In this document: in pieces, positions 1-8,685 of the stretch
Layout of the letters: every line of letters starts with the position of its first letter
Numbering within the stretch: position 1 is the stretch's first letter
Assembly (NCBI GenBank): GCA_963697455.1
Contig: CAVOOI010000035.1
Coordinates: forward strand, 167,139 to 231,138
Reading direction: 5' to 3'
Source of the DNA: JAFEDN01 sp963697455
Lineage (GTDB): Bacteria > Pseudomonadota > Gammaproteobacteria > Coxiellales > Coxiellaceae
DNA: 64,000 nucleotides
Made by a program: the position numbers and the translations under genes
Notes under the pieces: generated by a model
Told to the model about the DNA's origin: nothing
The model's input: only the letters and a program-made list of their open reading frames with translations
Databases searched by the model: none

Positions 1-796
1 TCAGCGGATACTGTTGCCTGTGTTCAAATCCGATAAAAATCCCTAAGAAAATTAATGATACGCCGATGGCGGCCCAGAATTTTAAAGAAACGATTCCCCA
101 AGCATTAATTTGATTCAATGCGACCATCAATATCACTAATGCTATGGCTATTAAACAGGCGCCGATATAATCCATAGGCTCATGGCTCAATCGTAACGGT
201 TCGCGTTTGACCGACCATAAAATGATTGCGATCACCGGAATCCCGAGTGGTAAGTTTAAAAAGAAAATCCACCGCCAATTGAGCAGTTGGAGCACCACGC
301 CACCAAAAGTAGGGCCAATGGCCAGGCCGATAGCAATTGCAGAAGTGAGTATGCCTAAAGCAAATCCGCGTTTATTTTCGGGGAAAGCCGTAAACACGAG
401 GGTATATAATCCTGGTAAAAACAATGCCCCGCCGATGCCTTGAATCACTCGCCCTAAAATAAGGAACCAAGCGTGTACAGCCAGGCCGGTGAGAGCCGAT
501 CCCAACATGAATAACAGCGTACCCATTAAAAAAGTGCGGCGTTTACCAAATAAATCAGCGCAACGCCCAGCGGTCAGCACGAATGCGCCCCAAGCCAATA
601 CATAAGCGCTAAGCGCCCATTGCACTGTGCTTAAGTCAGCATTGACGGCATGACCGATAGCGATTAATGCAACGTTAACCGCCGTGAAGTCGATTTGAAT
701 CATAACTCCCAAAATACAAACAGCAAACAATATCCAACCAGATTTTTTGGATGCCGCCGTATCGAGAACAGTTTCTTCAATTTGTGTAGTGATCAT
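1..796 (-). CDS. MFS drug-efflux-type transporter, 3' end outside window
   Basis: The minus strand is open from an ATG at 796 to the left edge, 265 codons without a stop. The product begins MITTQIEETV and then shows regularly spaced hydrophobic helices. The first reads VCILGVMIQIDFTAVNVALI, and the loop after helix 2 contains the major-facilitator motif AGRCADLFGKRR (G-x-x-x-D-x-x-G-K/R-R). A helix near residue 110 carries RVIQGIGGALFLPG, typical of the 14-helix DHA2 (EmrB/QacA) branch, which exports drugs or small organic compounds by proton antiport. Only about the first half is here, so the substrate cannot be named. No partner such as an emrA-like adaptor lies upstream; the region on that side is a palindrome and then anmK, read in the same direction. 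Confidence 0.85.
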   Translation of the reverse strand, partial: MITTQIEETVLDTAASKKSGWILFAVCILGVMIQIDFTAVNVALIAIGHAVNADLSTVQWALSAYVLAWGAFVLTAGRCADLFGKRRTFLMGTLLFMLGSALTGLAVHAWFLILGRVIQGIGGALFLPGLYTLVFTAFPENKRGFALGILTSAIAIGLAIGPTFGGVVLQLLNWRWIFFLNLPLGIPVIAIILWSVKREPLRLSHEPMDYIGACLIAIALVILMVALNQINAWGIVSLKFWAAIGVSLIFLGIFIGFEHRQQYPL

Positions 797-922
797 GACG
801 CAGAAAATGAGTATGTAAGTTTAATTGTTAAATTGTAGCACATTGCTTTTATCAGGCAAACTTATCAGCAATTCTCGCTACATTAAAGGGTTTCCAGCGA
901 TTCGCTCACTCTGTAGCGCATA

Positions 923-1096
923 GCCGAATTCGCCGCATTCGCCAGCGAACTTGACAACGGGTGGCGTGAGCGGTTTTTCGCACGGAATGGAGCTTCAGGA
1001 GCGTCAGCGAGTGAAGCGGAATGAGTACGGAAAACCGCCCACGCCAGGACCCGTTTTTTCAAAACCCGCGAGCAGGCGAATGTCGCCGAATTCGGC
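923..1096. repeat. Large imperfect inverted repeat (possible MITE or structured RNA)
   Basis: The gap between the MFS gene and anmK holds a long imperfect palindrome. The left arm begins gccgaattcgccgcattcgc (923-942) and the right arm ends with the near-complement at 1075-1096. Further in, ggcgtgagcggtttt (963-977) pairs with aaaaccgcccacgcc (1031-1045). The arms stay alignable over about 75 bases each with small bulges. No transposase or long reading frame lies inside; a 60-codon open stretch across it looks like chance. It may be a non-autonomous mobile element or a transcribed hairpin. Confidence 0.55.
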
Positions 1097-1116
1097 GGAG
1101 TGGGTTTTGCATCGAA

Positions 1117-2406
1117 TTACTTCAATTGAGTAGGGAAATAAGTTTTTCCACCCGAAAGTGGCAAGGGCACACGAGTGGTGCCCGGCATACTTAAAGGTTG
1201 ATTTTGCAAACTGCGCACTGCTAAATAGGCAAAGATTTGTGCTTCCATAGCTTGACTGTTCCAGCCTGCTGCATCGGCGGTTTGAATTAATGGCGAAGAA
1301 TTAAGCCGCTGTTGCAAACGCTGATTTAATTCGCGTCTTATTACTGGGTTATGCCAGCCGCCGCCGGCTAGTATCCAGTACTGGGGTAGATTAACATCTA
1401 ATAATTGCAAGCTGTTGACTATCGAATCAGCAGTAAAAGCTTCTAAAGTGGCGCAAGCATCTTCGATCGATAATTCCTCCAGTTCTGGAATTAATATCAT
1501 ATCATTGATATCCAATGATTTCGGCGGAGCTTTAAAAAAATAATTTTCCGCATTTTGGATGATGCTGGACTCGTATAATGCTGCCAATACCGAGGCGTGA
1601 ATTCGTCCTTGTTTACCATATTTTCCATCCAGGTCCATGTGCTCTCTACCCTGGGTGCGCTGTCTTATTAGCCGATCAATCAGGCCATTACCCGGGCCAG
1701 TATCAAAAGCGATGAGGTCTGATTCATTAGAACTATTCACTAGCGTTATATTCGCAATGCCGCCGCAATTGACGATTGCGACTGGAATTTTTTGATCGCG
1801 TACCGCTAATGCATGATGATATAAGGGGGCAAAAGGCGCTCCCTGTCCTCCTGCGGCGACATCGCGGCTACGAAAATCATTGACCACAGTAATATTTAAA
1901 AAATCAGCGAGCCATTGTCCATTGCCGACGATGATCGAGATTTTTTTTGCGGGCTGATGAAATAATGTTTGGCCATGATAACCGACTACATCAATTTGAC
2001 TTGCAGAATAATGAGTCTTTGCCAACAAATTTTTTACTGCCAGTCCGTGTAGATGAGTAGAATGTTGGATTACCTCAGTTAAGGTAATTGGGAGAAAACT
2101 ATTTTTACCGTGGAAATAGGTGCAAAGCTCGTTTATTTTTTTAGGAATATCGGCATCGGCGATTTTTAATTCGGCTGTTAAATAGTCGTGAGTTCCTTGC
2201 CAATAATAAGATTCGGCTTCAGAAAAATTTCCCTGACAGCTGCGGACAGAATATTCCGCAGCTTTTAACAGAATTTTAAACTCTGGAGTATACGCAAGAA
2301 AAGTGTCGCCTAAATCTAAAATCTCCCGAGGTGAACCGTCAGTTGATAATAGCGCGGCATCAATGCCGTCCATCGACGTTCCACTCATCAAACCGATACT
2401 TAACAT
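1117..2406 (-). CDS. anmK: Anhydro-N-acetylmuramic acid kinase
   Basis: AnmK phosphorylates and hydrates 1,6-anhydro-MurNAc to MurNAc-6-phosphate in cytoplasmic peptidoglycan recycling. The start MLSIGLMSGTSMDGIDAAL is the family signature (phosphate-binding MSGTSxDG). GYHGQTLFHQP, NDFRSRDVAAGGQGAPFAP, IVNCGGIANIT, FDTGPGNGLID and LAGGGWHNPVIRREL follow in the usual order, the last being the C-terminal sugar-kinase segment. At 429 residues it is about 60 longer than the E. coli protein (369); the extra length lies mostly between residues 50 and 125, before the GYHGQT motif. The SDR gene ends upstream at 2422, only 15 bases from this ATG, so the two are probably co-transcribed. Confidence 0.95.
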   Translation of the reverse strand: MLSIGLMSGTSMDGIDAALLSTDGSPREILDLGDTFLAYTPEFKILLKAAEYSVRSCQGNFSEAESYYWQGTHDYLTAELKIADADIPKKINELCTYFHGKNSFLPITLTEVIQHSTHLHGLAVKNLLAKTHYSASQIDVVGYHGQTLFHQPAKKISIIVGNGQWLADFLNITVVNDFRSRDVAAGGQGAPFAPLYHHALAVRDQKIPVAIVNCGGIANITLVNSSNESDLIAFDTGPGNGLIDRLIRQRTQGREHMDLDGKYGKQGRIHASVLAALYESSIIQNAENYFFKAPPKSLDINDMILIPELEELSIEDACATLEAFTADSIVNSLQLLDVNLPQYWILAGGGWHNPVIRRELNQRLQQRLNSSPLIQTADAAGWNSQAMEAQIFAYLAVRSLQNQPLSMPGTTRVPLPLSGGKTYFPTQLK

Positions 2407-2421
2407 AATATCTCCAATGCA

Positions 2422-3144
2422 CTATCTCAGAGTTTCACCGCCGTCGACGTATAAAGTACTGCCGGTGGTGTAAGTATTGGTCATTAAATAAATCGCGCTC
2501 ATCGCTACTTCTTCCGGAACGCCAATTTTTTTGACAGGCAGCCCTTTGGCGGTTTTTTCAAAAAAAGCTTTGCGCTCTTGTTCCGATATACCAGAAAATA
2601 CCGGAGTATCAATAATGCCGGGTGAAATCACATTAACTCTAATAGGGGCCAACTCTACGGCCAAAGCACGGCCTAAAGATTCGATTGCGCCATTGATGGA
2701 GCTGGGGATGGTCGCCCCCACTATCGGTCTTTGGCTCCAGCAGCCAGCGAATAAAATGATCGAACCGCCTGGATTTAGGTTATGGAAGCCGTATTTAACC
2801 GAGTAGTATTGTCCCCAAAATTTGCTGTGGAAGGAAGCTTGCTCATCTTTTTCTGACATTGAGCCAAAAGTACCCCAGGAAACCGTTGCGCCAGGGGTTA
2901 CGATATGATCAAACTTGCCGATTTTTTGGAAAAAAGATTTGATTTGCGCCGGTTCTGAAATATCCAGCGGCTGTGTTTCTACGGCTTTTCCTAATGCTTG
3001 CTGCGTGCGAGTTAATTTATCGGCGCTGCGGCTGGCGATAATAAGCTGGGCCCCTTGGCTTATGCAAGCTTTTGCGATCCCATAGCCAATTCCTGAGGTT
3101 CCGCCGATAACGACTATTTTTTTCCCGGTCAAATCAAACATCAC
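2422..3144 (-). CDS. SDR-family protein lacking the catalytic Ser-Tyr-Lys
   Basis: A 240-residue Rossmann-fold protein of the short-chain dehydrogenase/reductase family. The nucleotide-binding motif GGTSGIG is at residues 14-20 and the C-terminal part (RALAVELAPIRVNVISPG, later GSTLYVDGG) is clearly SDR. The active site is not: aligning IILFAGCWSQRP...PSSINGAIES with a classical SDR puts Gly134 where the Ser should be, Pro147 in place of the catalytic Tyr and Asn151 in place of the Lys. It may bind NAD(P) without classical oxidoreductase chemistry. Related SDRs with Asn-Gly at this position do, as far as I recall, form a subgroup, so this need not be recent decay. It sits directly upstream of anmK. 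Confidence 0.85.
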   Translation of the reverse strand: MMFDLTGKKIVVIGGTSGIGYGIAKACISQGAQLIIASRSADKLTRTQQALGKAVETQPLDISEPAQIKSFFQKIGKFDHIVTPGATVSWGTFGSMSEKDEQASFHSKFWGQYYSVKYGFHNLNPGGSIILFAGCWSQRPIVGATIPSSINGAIESLGRALAVELAPIRVNVISPGIIDTPVFSGISEQERKAFFEKTAKGLPVKKIGVPEEVAMSAIYLMTNTYTTGSTLYVDGGETLR

Positions 3145-3189
3145 AATACTCCTATAATTTATGGCTTGGAAACTAAATTCTAAATTAAT

Positions 3190-3198
3190 TGCTATACT
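3190..3198 (+). promoter_or_regulatory. Possible extended -10 promoter for kup
   Basis: tgctatact at 3190-3198 matches an extended -10 element (TGn plus TATACT). A weak -35-like TTGGAA lies at 3166-3171, with a long 21-base spacer. Transcription would start close to the kup ATG at 3205, and no Shine-Dalgarno sequence is visible, so the mRNA could be almost leaderless. Prediction from sequence only. Confidence 0.3.
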
Positions 3199-3204
3199 TA
3201 CTCA

Positions 3205-5088
3205 ATGCATTTTCCTGAAATCATAAAATTTAAGCAATACTCGCCATTGGCATTAGTGGCGTTAGGGGTAGTATTTGGGGATATTGGCACCAGCCCTTTA
3301 TATACTATGTCGGCCTCTTTGCATGGCTTATTCATTGGGCAGGATAATGTATTAGGAGTCTTGTCTTTAATTTTTTGGGTACTCATTCTAATCATCTCCA
3401 CTCGTTACCTCAGCGTTTTCTTACAAGCAGATAATCGAGGCGAGGGCGGAGTTTTGGCGCTGCTAGCCTTGTTAAAGAGACAAAAAAGTAAGTTTTACCG
3501 TAAATTATTTTGGTTGGGAGTTTTAGGTACGGGTTTATTGCTAGGCGACGGTATGTTAACTCCAGCGATTTCAGTGTTGAGTGCGGTAGAAGGTTTAAAA
3601 GTAATTTCACCCCATATTTCTCATTATATAGTGCCAATCACTTTGGGAATATTGCTGGCTCTATTCTTCGGCCAGCGCTTTGGCACTGGAAAAATTGGTC
3701 ATCTATTTGGCCCAATGATATTAATCTGGTTTCTGGTGATCGGGGTGTTAGGCGCTTTCCGAATTGTGCAAAATCCGATAGTGATCTATGCCGTTAACCC
3801 CTATTATGCGTTTAAGTTTTTTTATTTAAACGGCTGGACTGCATATAAACTATTAGGGGGTGTTTTCTTGGTGGTGACAGGCGCGGAAGCGCTTTACGCC
3901 GATCTGGGCCATTTTGGTAAAACGCCTATTCGTATAGGGTGGTTTGCAGTAGCTTTGCCCGCGCTGCTACTCAATTATTTTGGCCAAGGGGCTTATTTAA
4001 TTCATTTTCCGCAAGCGATCAACAATCCGTTTTACTTAATGGCGCCAGCTTGGTTTTCCTATCCATTATTAATTATCGCTACAGTGGCCACAGTGATTGC
4101 ATCGCAATCAGTGATTACTGCTAGTTTTTCACTGGCTAAACAAGCGATGTTATTAAATTTATGTCCGCGTTTTTTAGTGGTTCAGACTTCTACAGTTGAG
4201 TATGGACAGGTTTATGTGCCAAAAATTAATTTTATTTTAGCGCTGGGAACTTGTTTGCTGGTGTTATTTTTTCAAAGTTCGGGAGCCTTGGCGGGAGCTT
4301 ATGGTCTTGCGGTTAACTTAGTCATGGTGATTGTCGCGATATTCGTCATCATGATTGCGCATCAATTTTGGAATTGGTCAGCGGGGAAAATAGTGCGAAT
4401 TTTTTCCATTTTCTTATTAGTGGATATTTTATTTTTAGGCGCTAATTCACATAAAGTATTAGAGGGTGGGTGGATTCCATTGGTATTCGCCGGTGTTTGC
4501 GCGGTAGTTATGATGACTTGGTACAGGGGCAGGCGAGTATTACGCTCTTCATATTATATGAATAAAATAAACTTAAAAGAAGTGATCGACGAATTTAATC
4601 AGGCAGACCTGCATTATCTGCCTAAAGCAGCAGCTATTTTTATAACCGACCCTTGTGATCACAGCGGAGGTAGTTTTCTGCACTACTTAAAGCAGATTCA
4701 AATTTTACCGGAAAATATTTTAATAGTCAGTGTGATCATGACTGAATACCCGCATGTTGCCAGCCGCGATCGTTTCGAGATAGAAAAAATCTCCGAACAT
4801 ATTTACCGGTTAAGATTATACTTTGGATTTATGCAAACAATTGATGTGCCCAAAGCTTTAAAACACGCTTGCAAAATGGATTATTTACCTTTTCGTTTAG
4901 ATGTGGACCATATTCTTTATTTGGTCGAAACCATTGAAATTAATATTACCCATAAAAAACGGCATGGTATGCGAATGTGGCAAAAAAAGATTTTTAAAGC
5001 GTTGATGCGAAGTTCCGCAGTGGATTTTAAATTTTTCCGGTTACCGCATACTCGAACTATCAGTCTGGGCACTTCCTGCAATATTTAG
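3205..5088 (+). CDS. kup: Kup/Trk-type low-affinity potassium transporter
   Basis: A K+ uptake protein of the KUP/HAK/KT family, 627 residues (E. coli Kup 622). Inner membrane, thought to be proton-coupled. The N-terminal signature GVVFGDIGTSPLYT is at residues 21-34. Family blocks AGNxGEGG-like (QADNRGEGG), GDGMLTPAISVLSA, ALYADLGHFGK and NYFGQGAYL follow in order through twelve predicted helices. A cytoplasmic C-terminal domain starts near residue 450. The ATG at 3205 fits the family N-terminus, but there is no ribosome binding site in front of it. It is divergent from the SDR-anmK pair (60-base gap) and converges on the small secreted-protein gene, with only six bases between stops. Confidence 0.95.
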   Translation: MHFPEIIKFKQYSPLALVALGVVFGDIGTSPLYTMSASLHGLFIGQDNVLGVLSLIFWVLILIISTRYLSVFLQADNRGEGGVLALLALLKRQKSKFYRKLFWLGVLGTGLLLGDGMLTPAISVLSAVEGLKVISPHISHYIVPITLGILLALFFGQRFGTGKIGHLFGPMILIWFLVIGVLGAFRIVQNPIVIYAVNPYYAFKFFYLNGWTAYKLLGGVFLVVTGAEALYADLGHFGKTPIRIGWFAVALPALLLNYFGQGAYLIHFPQAINNPFYLMAPAWFSYPLLIIATVATVIASQSVITASFSLAKQAMLLNLCPRFLVVQTSTVEYGQVYVPKINFILALGTCLLVLFFQSSGALAGAYGLAVNLVMVIVAIFVIMIAHQFWNWSAGKIVRIFSIFLLVDILFLGANSHKVLEGGWIPLVFAGVCAVVMMTWYRGRRVLRSSYYMNKINLKEVIDEFNQADLHYLPKAAAIFITDPCDHSGGSFLHYLKQIQILPENILIVSVIMTEYPHVASRDRFEIEKISEHIYRLRLYFGFMQTIDVPKALKHACKMDYLPFRLDVDHILYLVETIEINITHKKRHGMRMWQKKIFKALMRSSAVDFKFFRLPHTRTISLGTSCNI

Positions 5089-5094
5089 CAATCT

Positions 5095-5532
5095 TTAGGG
5101 TATGGCTGAATTAAGATTAGGGCTCGGGCTAGGGCTGATTTGAGTCCTGGTTTTGGTACATTCAAATCCGCTAGCGGTAATATTGCAAGTATCATAAGGC
5201 CAGACATTATTGCGCGGGCCTACACTTAAATCACCCGAGGTGCATTTTAAGTACCAGGTATTGGTGCTTGCGAAATAATGCGCGGCTAAAGGTGTGGTGG
5301 TTACCGGTAAGTTCTTGGGCGTGAAGTAAGAATCACCGTTTATCCATAGCCGCCACAGATGTTTGTTCCACTCACCCTGGGCAAATTTATCTCCTGCCGA
5401 GTTAATCCATCCGAAATAATAATATATTTCATTAGGATTCAGGGTTGGGCAGGTAAAAGTCTCCGCTGAGCTAATATTGGCGGTAGACACAGCGCCCACT
5501 AAAATTAAAGCATTTAATATACCTTTATTCAT
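5095..5532 (-). CDS. Small secreted protein of unknown function
   Basis: A 145-residue protein that I do not recognise. It has a clear Sec signal peptide: MNKGILNALILVGAVSTANISSAETF, with likely cleavage after SSA (residue 23). The mature part contains four cysteines (TFTCPTL, YLKCTS, DTCNI, FECTK), suggesting two disulphides in the periplasm or outside the cell. It is rich in Trp and Tyr (YYYFGWINSAG, LWRLWING) and ends in a Ser/Pro tail (SPSPSPNLNS). The N-terminal core, ICPxLxP-like followed by a Trp-Ile-containing segment, resembles small periplasmic proteins annotated as hypothetical in Legionella and Coxiella relatives, but this is only an impression. It stands alone between kup (convergent) and the TerC gene. 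Confidence 0.7.
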   Translation of the reverse strand: MNKGILNALILVGAVSTANISSAETFTCPTLNPNEIYYYFGWINSAGDKFAQGEWNKHLWRLWINGDSYFTPKNLPVTTTPLAAHYFASTNTWYLKCTSGDLSVGPRNNVWPYDTCNITASGFECTKTRTQISPSPSPNLNSAIP

Positions 5533-5593
5533 AATTTTTCCACCTTTATAAGAAATATAGCATAGAAATTGTTCAATTTCTTTGCTGACTATC

Positions 5594-6298
5594 CTACTTG
5601 TCCGACTTCTTTTTTTTGGCGATAAAATTATTTAAGGCTTCCACAAATAGTGAAAAACAAACTGCAAAGTATAGATATCCACGCGGGACGCTGAAATGAA
5701 AACCATCTGCTATTAGTATCATGCCAATAAGCAGTAAAAAACTTAGAGCAAGCATTTTAATCGTGGGGTGACGATTGATAAAACGAGTGAGTGGTTCGGT
5801 TGCTAATAACATGATTAAAATAGCCACTGTAATTGAGAGCGCCATTATCCAATAACGTTTAGTCAGTCCGATTGCGGTTAAAATGCTATCCAGAGAAAAA
5901 ATGATATCAAAAATCGCGATTTGGGTGATGACCGCAAAATAATTAGCGTATTTAGAGGGACGGTATTGTTGACGGCCGGCTAATTCCACCTCGGTATGAA
6001 TTTCGTGAGTGCCCTTAACTAATAAAAATAGCCCGCCGCCGATTAAAAAAAAATCATGCCAGGAGAGATCGAGACTAAAGAGCCGAATAATGGGTTTAGT
6101 TAATCCAATAATCCAAACCACGCCTGCCAGTAAGATCAAACGGGTTACCCAAGCTAACATTAGGCCTACCCGTCGAGCGCTTTTTTGCTGGTGTTCGGGT
6201 AAACGGCCACTGAGAATGGAAATGAAAACCAGATTGTCGATTCCTAAAATTGATTCGAGCAAAATCAGGGTGAGCAGGCTGAATAGAATATCTAGCAT
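5594..6298 (-). CDS. TerC-family integral membrane protein
   Basis: A member of the TerC/Alx family with about seven helices. The N-terminal MLDILFSLLTLILLESILGIDNLVFISIL contains the hallmark E-x-x-L-G-I-D-N-x-(V/I)-F, and the second half has the matching FDIIFSLDSILTAIG motif; the acidic residues of these motifs are linked to metal ion (Mn2+) transport in the family. The frame is open upstream to an ATG at 6346, but those 16 codons lie inside msrA in another frame. The ATG at 6298 fits the family start and overlaps the msrA stop by seven bases (ATGCTAG), implying translational coupling. The product is then 234 residues and ends in a Lys-rich tail (FIAKKKKSDK). Confidence 0.9.
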   Translation of the reverse strand: MLDILFSLLTLILLESILGIDNLVFISILSGRLPEHQQKSARRVGLMLAWVTRLILLAGVVWIIGLTKPIIRLFSLDLSWHDFFLIGGGLFLLVKGTHEIHTEVELAGRQQYRPSKYANYFAVITQIAIFDIIFSLDSILTAIGLTKRYWIMALSITVAILIMLLATEPLTRFINRHPTIKMLALSFLLLIGMILIADGFHFSVPRGYLYFAVCFSLFVEALNNFIAKKKKSDK

Positions 6299-6795
6299 TT
6301 GCGTTTTGGTATAATAGCGCAGTGGGCGATATGGTGTTTTTCGCAATAATTTTGATGATATTCTTCTGCGGGATAAAATGTAGATGCTGCGATAATTTCA
6401 GTGACGATTGGATCTGGGTAACGTCTGGATTCTGCTAAAGCTAATTTGCTCTCTTGAGCGATTTTTTGCTGATCTTTATCGTGGTAAAAAATAGCTGAAC
6501 GATATTGAGTGCCCGTATCTGGACCTTGGCGGTTCAGAGTAGTTGGGTCATGATTTTCCCAAAAAATCTCTAATAATTGGCGGTAAGAAACTTGATCTGG
6601 GTCAAACGTGATTTCTATTGCCTCAGCATGCCCGGTTTTATCAGTGCAAACTTGAGCATAAGTAGGCGCATCAGTATGCCCGCCAATATAACCGACCCGG
6701 GCGCCGGTCACCCCGTCAATTTTACGAAATACGCTCTCTACTCCCCAGAAACATCCGGCGGCGAAAGTAGCTTTGTGCGTTGGTTGTGAACTCAT
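6292..6795 (-). CDS. msrA: Peptide-methionine (S)-S-oxide reductase
   Basis: MsrA reduces methionine-S-sulphoxide in proteins and free Met, using thioredoxin. The active-site motif FAAGCFWG is at residues 11-18, with nucleophile Cys15. Next come TGARVGYIGGHT, YAQVCTDKTGHAEAIEITFDP, FWENHDPTTLNRQGPDTGTQYRSAIFY and the C-terminal YHQNYCEKH, all in family order. Length 167 is typical. The last codons (Arg-Lys-Cys-stop) overlap the TerC start. The ATG at 6795 is only 19 bases from the divergent ATG of the mlaE-like gene, so the promoter elements of each must reach into the other gene or the shared AT-rich gap. Confidence 0.95.
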   Translation of the reverse strand: MSSQPTHKATFAAGCFWGVESVFRKIDGVTGARVGYIGGHTDAPTYAQVCTDKTGHAEAIEITFDPDQVSYRQLLEIFWENHDPTTLNRQGPDTGTQYRSAIFYHDKDQQKIAQESKLALAESRRYPDPIVTEIIAASTFYPAEEYHQNYCEKHHIAHCAIIPKRKC

Positions 6796-6814
6796 ATTAT
6801 GATAATATCGCTAG

Positions 6815-7933
6815 ATGACGTCGTTTGCAATTATTGAGTTAAGCCAGGATGGTCAGACGCTGAGTTGCGCTGGGGAGTGGACGTTGTCTGGTATAAAAGT
6901 GTTGCCTTCACGCGTTGCCATTCTGCCTTCTGATCGCGATCTGTATCTTGATGCGGCAAAGATTTCGAATCTGGATACTGTGGGCGCTTTTCGGTTGCAT
7001 CAATTCATTAATGACTTTAAAGCCGCCGGTAAAAAAGTTATCCTTTCCGGGCTAAACGCGAAACATCAAGTTATTTTTGCCCTCGTTGAGTCTAAGCTTA
7101 AAATGTTTAAGTTTGATGCGGTGGTCTCTCCTAAGACTCATTCCTTACTAGAAGTTTTAGGGCGCTGGGGGGTTAGTAAATATAATAATACGCTTTTTTT
7201 CCTGGCCTTTTTAGGCGAAATTGTGCTGCAATTTTGTAAGATGCGCGCCCATGGCGCACAAAACCTTTGGCTCTCAGGTTTGAAAATTATCCAAACTGCC
7301 GGCTGCCAAGCGTTGCCGATTGTGGCTACAATGAGTTTTTTAATCGGTATTGTTTTGGCTTATCAGTTAGGTATGCAATTAAAAATCTACGGCGCGGATA
7401 TCTATGTGGTGGAAGCCTCAGGTATAGCGATTTTGCGCGAATTCGCGCCTTTAATGACATCAGTGCTTATCGCCGGACGCACCAGTACCGCGTTTGCTGC
7501 ATTAATTGGCGCCATGAAAGTCAACAATGAACTAGATGCTTTAACGACTATGGGCGTCTCTACCGTTGAACGTATTGTACTGCCTAGAATAGTGGGATTA
7601 ATGATCGTTTTGCCTCTGTTGGTAATCTGGTCTGATATTTTTAGTGTACTGGGTAGTATGATTATGGCGAAAAGCCAGTCGGCCATCGGTTATCGGGCCT
7701 TTTTGGAGCGTTTTGGTGAGGAAGTTTATCTTCGGCACTATGTCCTGGGTTTAGTAAAAACCCCCGTATTTGCCTTTATTATTGCTACTGTGGGCTGCTT
7801 CCAAGGATTTCAAGCAGGTATTACTGCCGACAGTGTCGGTGTAAAAACTACTGCAGCAGCGGTGCAAGCGATTTTTTTAATTATTGTCGCCGATGCCTTT
7901 TTCTCAGTTTTATTTAGCTGGCGAGGTCTATGA
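6815..7933 (+). CDS. mlaE: MlaE-type lipid ABC transporter permease with N-terminal STAS domain
   Basis: A 372-residue fusion. Residues 1-95 form a STAS-like domain (LYLDAAKISNLDTVGAFRLHQF, ending KKVILSGLNAKHQ), which in other systems is a separate MlaB-type subunit. Residues 110-372 are the MlaE permease, with the typical REFAPLMTSVLIAGRTSTAFAALIGAMKVNNELDALTTMGV block and a coupling helix. The product works with the next genes to move phospholipids between inner and outer membrane. The stop overlaps the ATPase start by four bases (ATGA). No convincing ribosome binding site precedes the ATG, and the divergent msrA starts 19 bases away. Confidence 0.92.
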   Translation: MTSFAIIELSQDGQTLSCAGEWTLSGIKVLPSRVAILPSDRDLYLDAAKISNLDTVGAFRLHQFINDFKAAGKKVILSGLNAKHQVIFALVESKLKMFKFDAVVSPKTHSLLEVLGRWGVSKYNNTLFFLAFLGEIVLQFCKMRAHGAQNLWLSGLKIIQTAGCQALPIVATMSFLIGIVLAYQLGMQLKIYGADIYVVEASGIAILREFAPLMTSVLIAGRTSTAFAALIGAMKVNNELDALTTMGVSTVERIVLPRIVGLMIVLPLLVIWSDIFSVLGSMIMAKSQSAIGYRAFLERFGEEVYLRHYVLGLVKTPVFAFIIATVGCFQGFQAGITADSVGVKTTAAAVQAIFLIIVADAFFSVLFSWRGL

Positions 7934-8685
7934 GCGATTCGGCAACGGAAACTATTATTGAGGTTAATGGCTTAAAAAATTTTTTAGGCGATCGATGGGT
8001 GCATAAGGATATTAATTTAACCATTAACAAAGGGGAAATTGTTGGTATCATTGGCGGCAGTGGTTGTGGGAAAACTACATTATTACGCACATTGTTGAAA
8101 CTGATGCGGCCTACTGAGGGATCTATTAAAATGTTTGGCACAGACATTTTTCGCTGTACTGAATCGCAGTTTTTGCAAGTACAAAAACGCTTGGGGGTGT
8201 TATTTCAAAGTAATGCGCTATTTAGTTCGTTGACTCTATTAGAAAATGTTTTGTTCCCGCTTAAAGAACATTCGCGGCTGCCGGCTGCTATGCAAAAAGA
8301 CATTGCCTTATTAAAAATTGTGCTGACTGGTTTGGAAATGGAAGCTGCGGCAAAATATCCGGCTGAACTCAGTGGTGGTATGCAAAAGCGCGCCGCATTA
8401 GCCCGGGCTATTGCCTTAGATCCTGAGTTATTATTTTTAGATGAACCAAGCTCAGGCTTGGACCCGAGTAGCGCGGCGGATTTAGATCAATTAATTTTGC
8501 AATTGCGGAAGAGTCTAGGGCTTACCATTGTCATTATTACCCATGATTTGGATACGTTGTGGACGGCAACAGATAGAGTAATATTTTTGGGGGAGGGCAA
8601 AGTGCTAGCTTGTGGGCCCATGCAACAAGTGATTCAGCAACCGCACCCTTCAATTCGTGAATTTTTTAAGAAAAGGCAACAATAA
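7930..8685 (+). CDS. mlaF: MlaF-type ABC transporter ATPase
   Basis: A cytoplasmic ATPase of 251 residues that powers the MCE transporter. Walker A is GGSGCGKTT (about residues 38-46), the Q-loop region is GVLFQSNALF, the signature is LSGGMQKRAALARA, Walker B is LLFLDEPSSGLDP, and the H-loop is ITHDLDT. The SGGMQKR signature and LFQSNALFSSLTLLENV are typical of the MlaF/Ttg2A branch rather than general ABC importers. Starts inside the permease stop and ends at TAATG shared with the MCE gene, so the operon is translationally coupled. Confidence 0.94.
   Translation: MSDSATETIIEVNGLKNFLGDRWVHKDINLTINKGEIVGIIGGSGCGKTTLLRTLLKLMRPTEGSIKMFGTDIFRCTESQFLQVQKRLGVLFQSNALFSSLTLLENVLFPLKEHSRLPAAMQKDIALLKIVLTGLEMEAAAKYPAELSGGMQKRAALARAIALDPELLFLDEPSSGLDPSSAADLDQLILQLRKSLGLTIVIITHDLDTLWTATDRVIFLGEGKVLACGPMQQVIQQPHPSIREFFKKRQQ

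Noticed and set aside
951..1133. 60-codon open frame inside the palindrome
   Set aside because: No ribosome binding site, composition follows the inverted repeat, and it runs into the end of anmK on the other strand.
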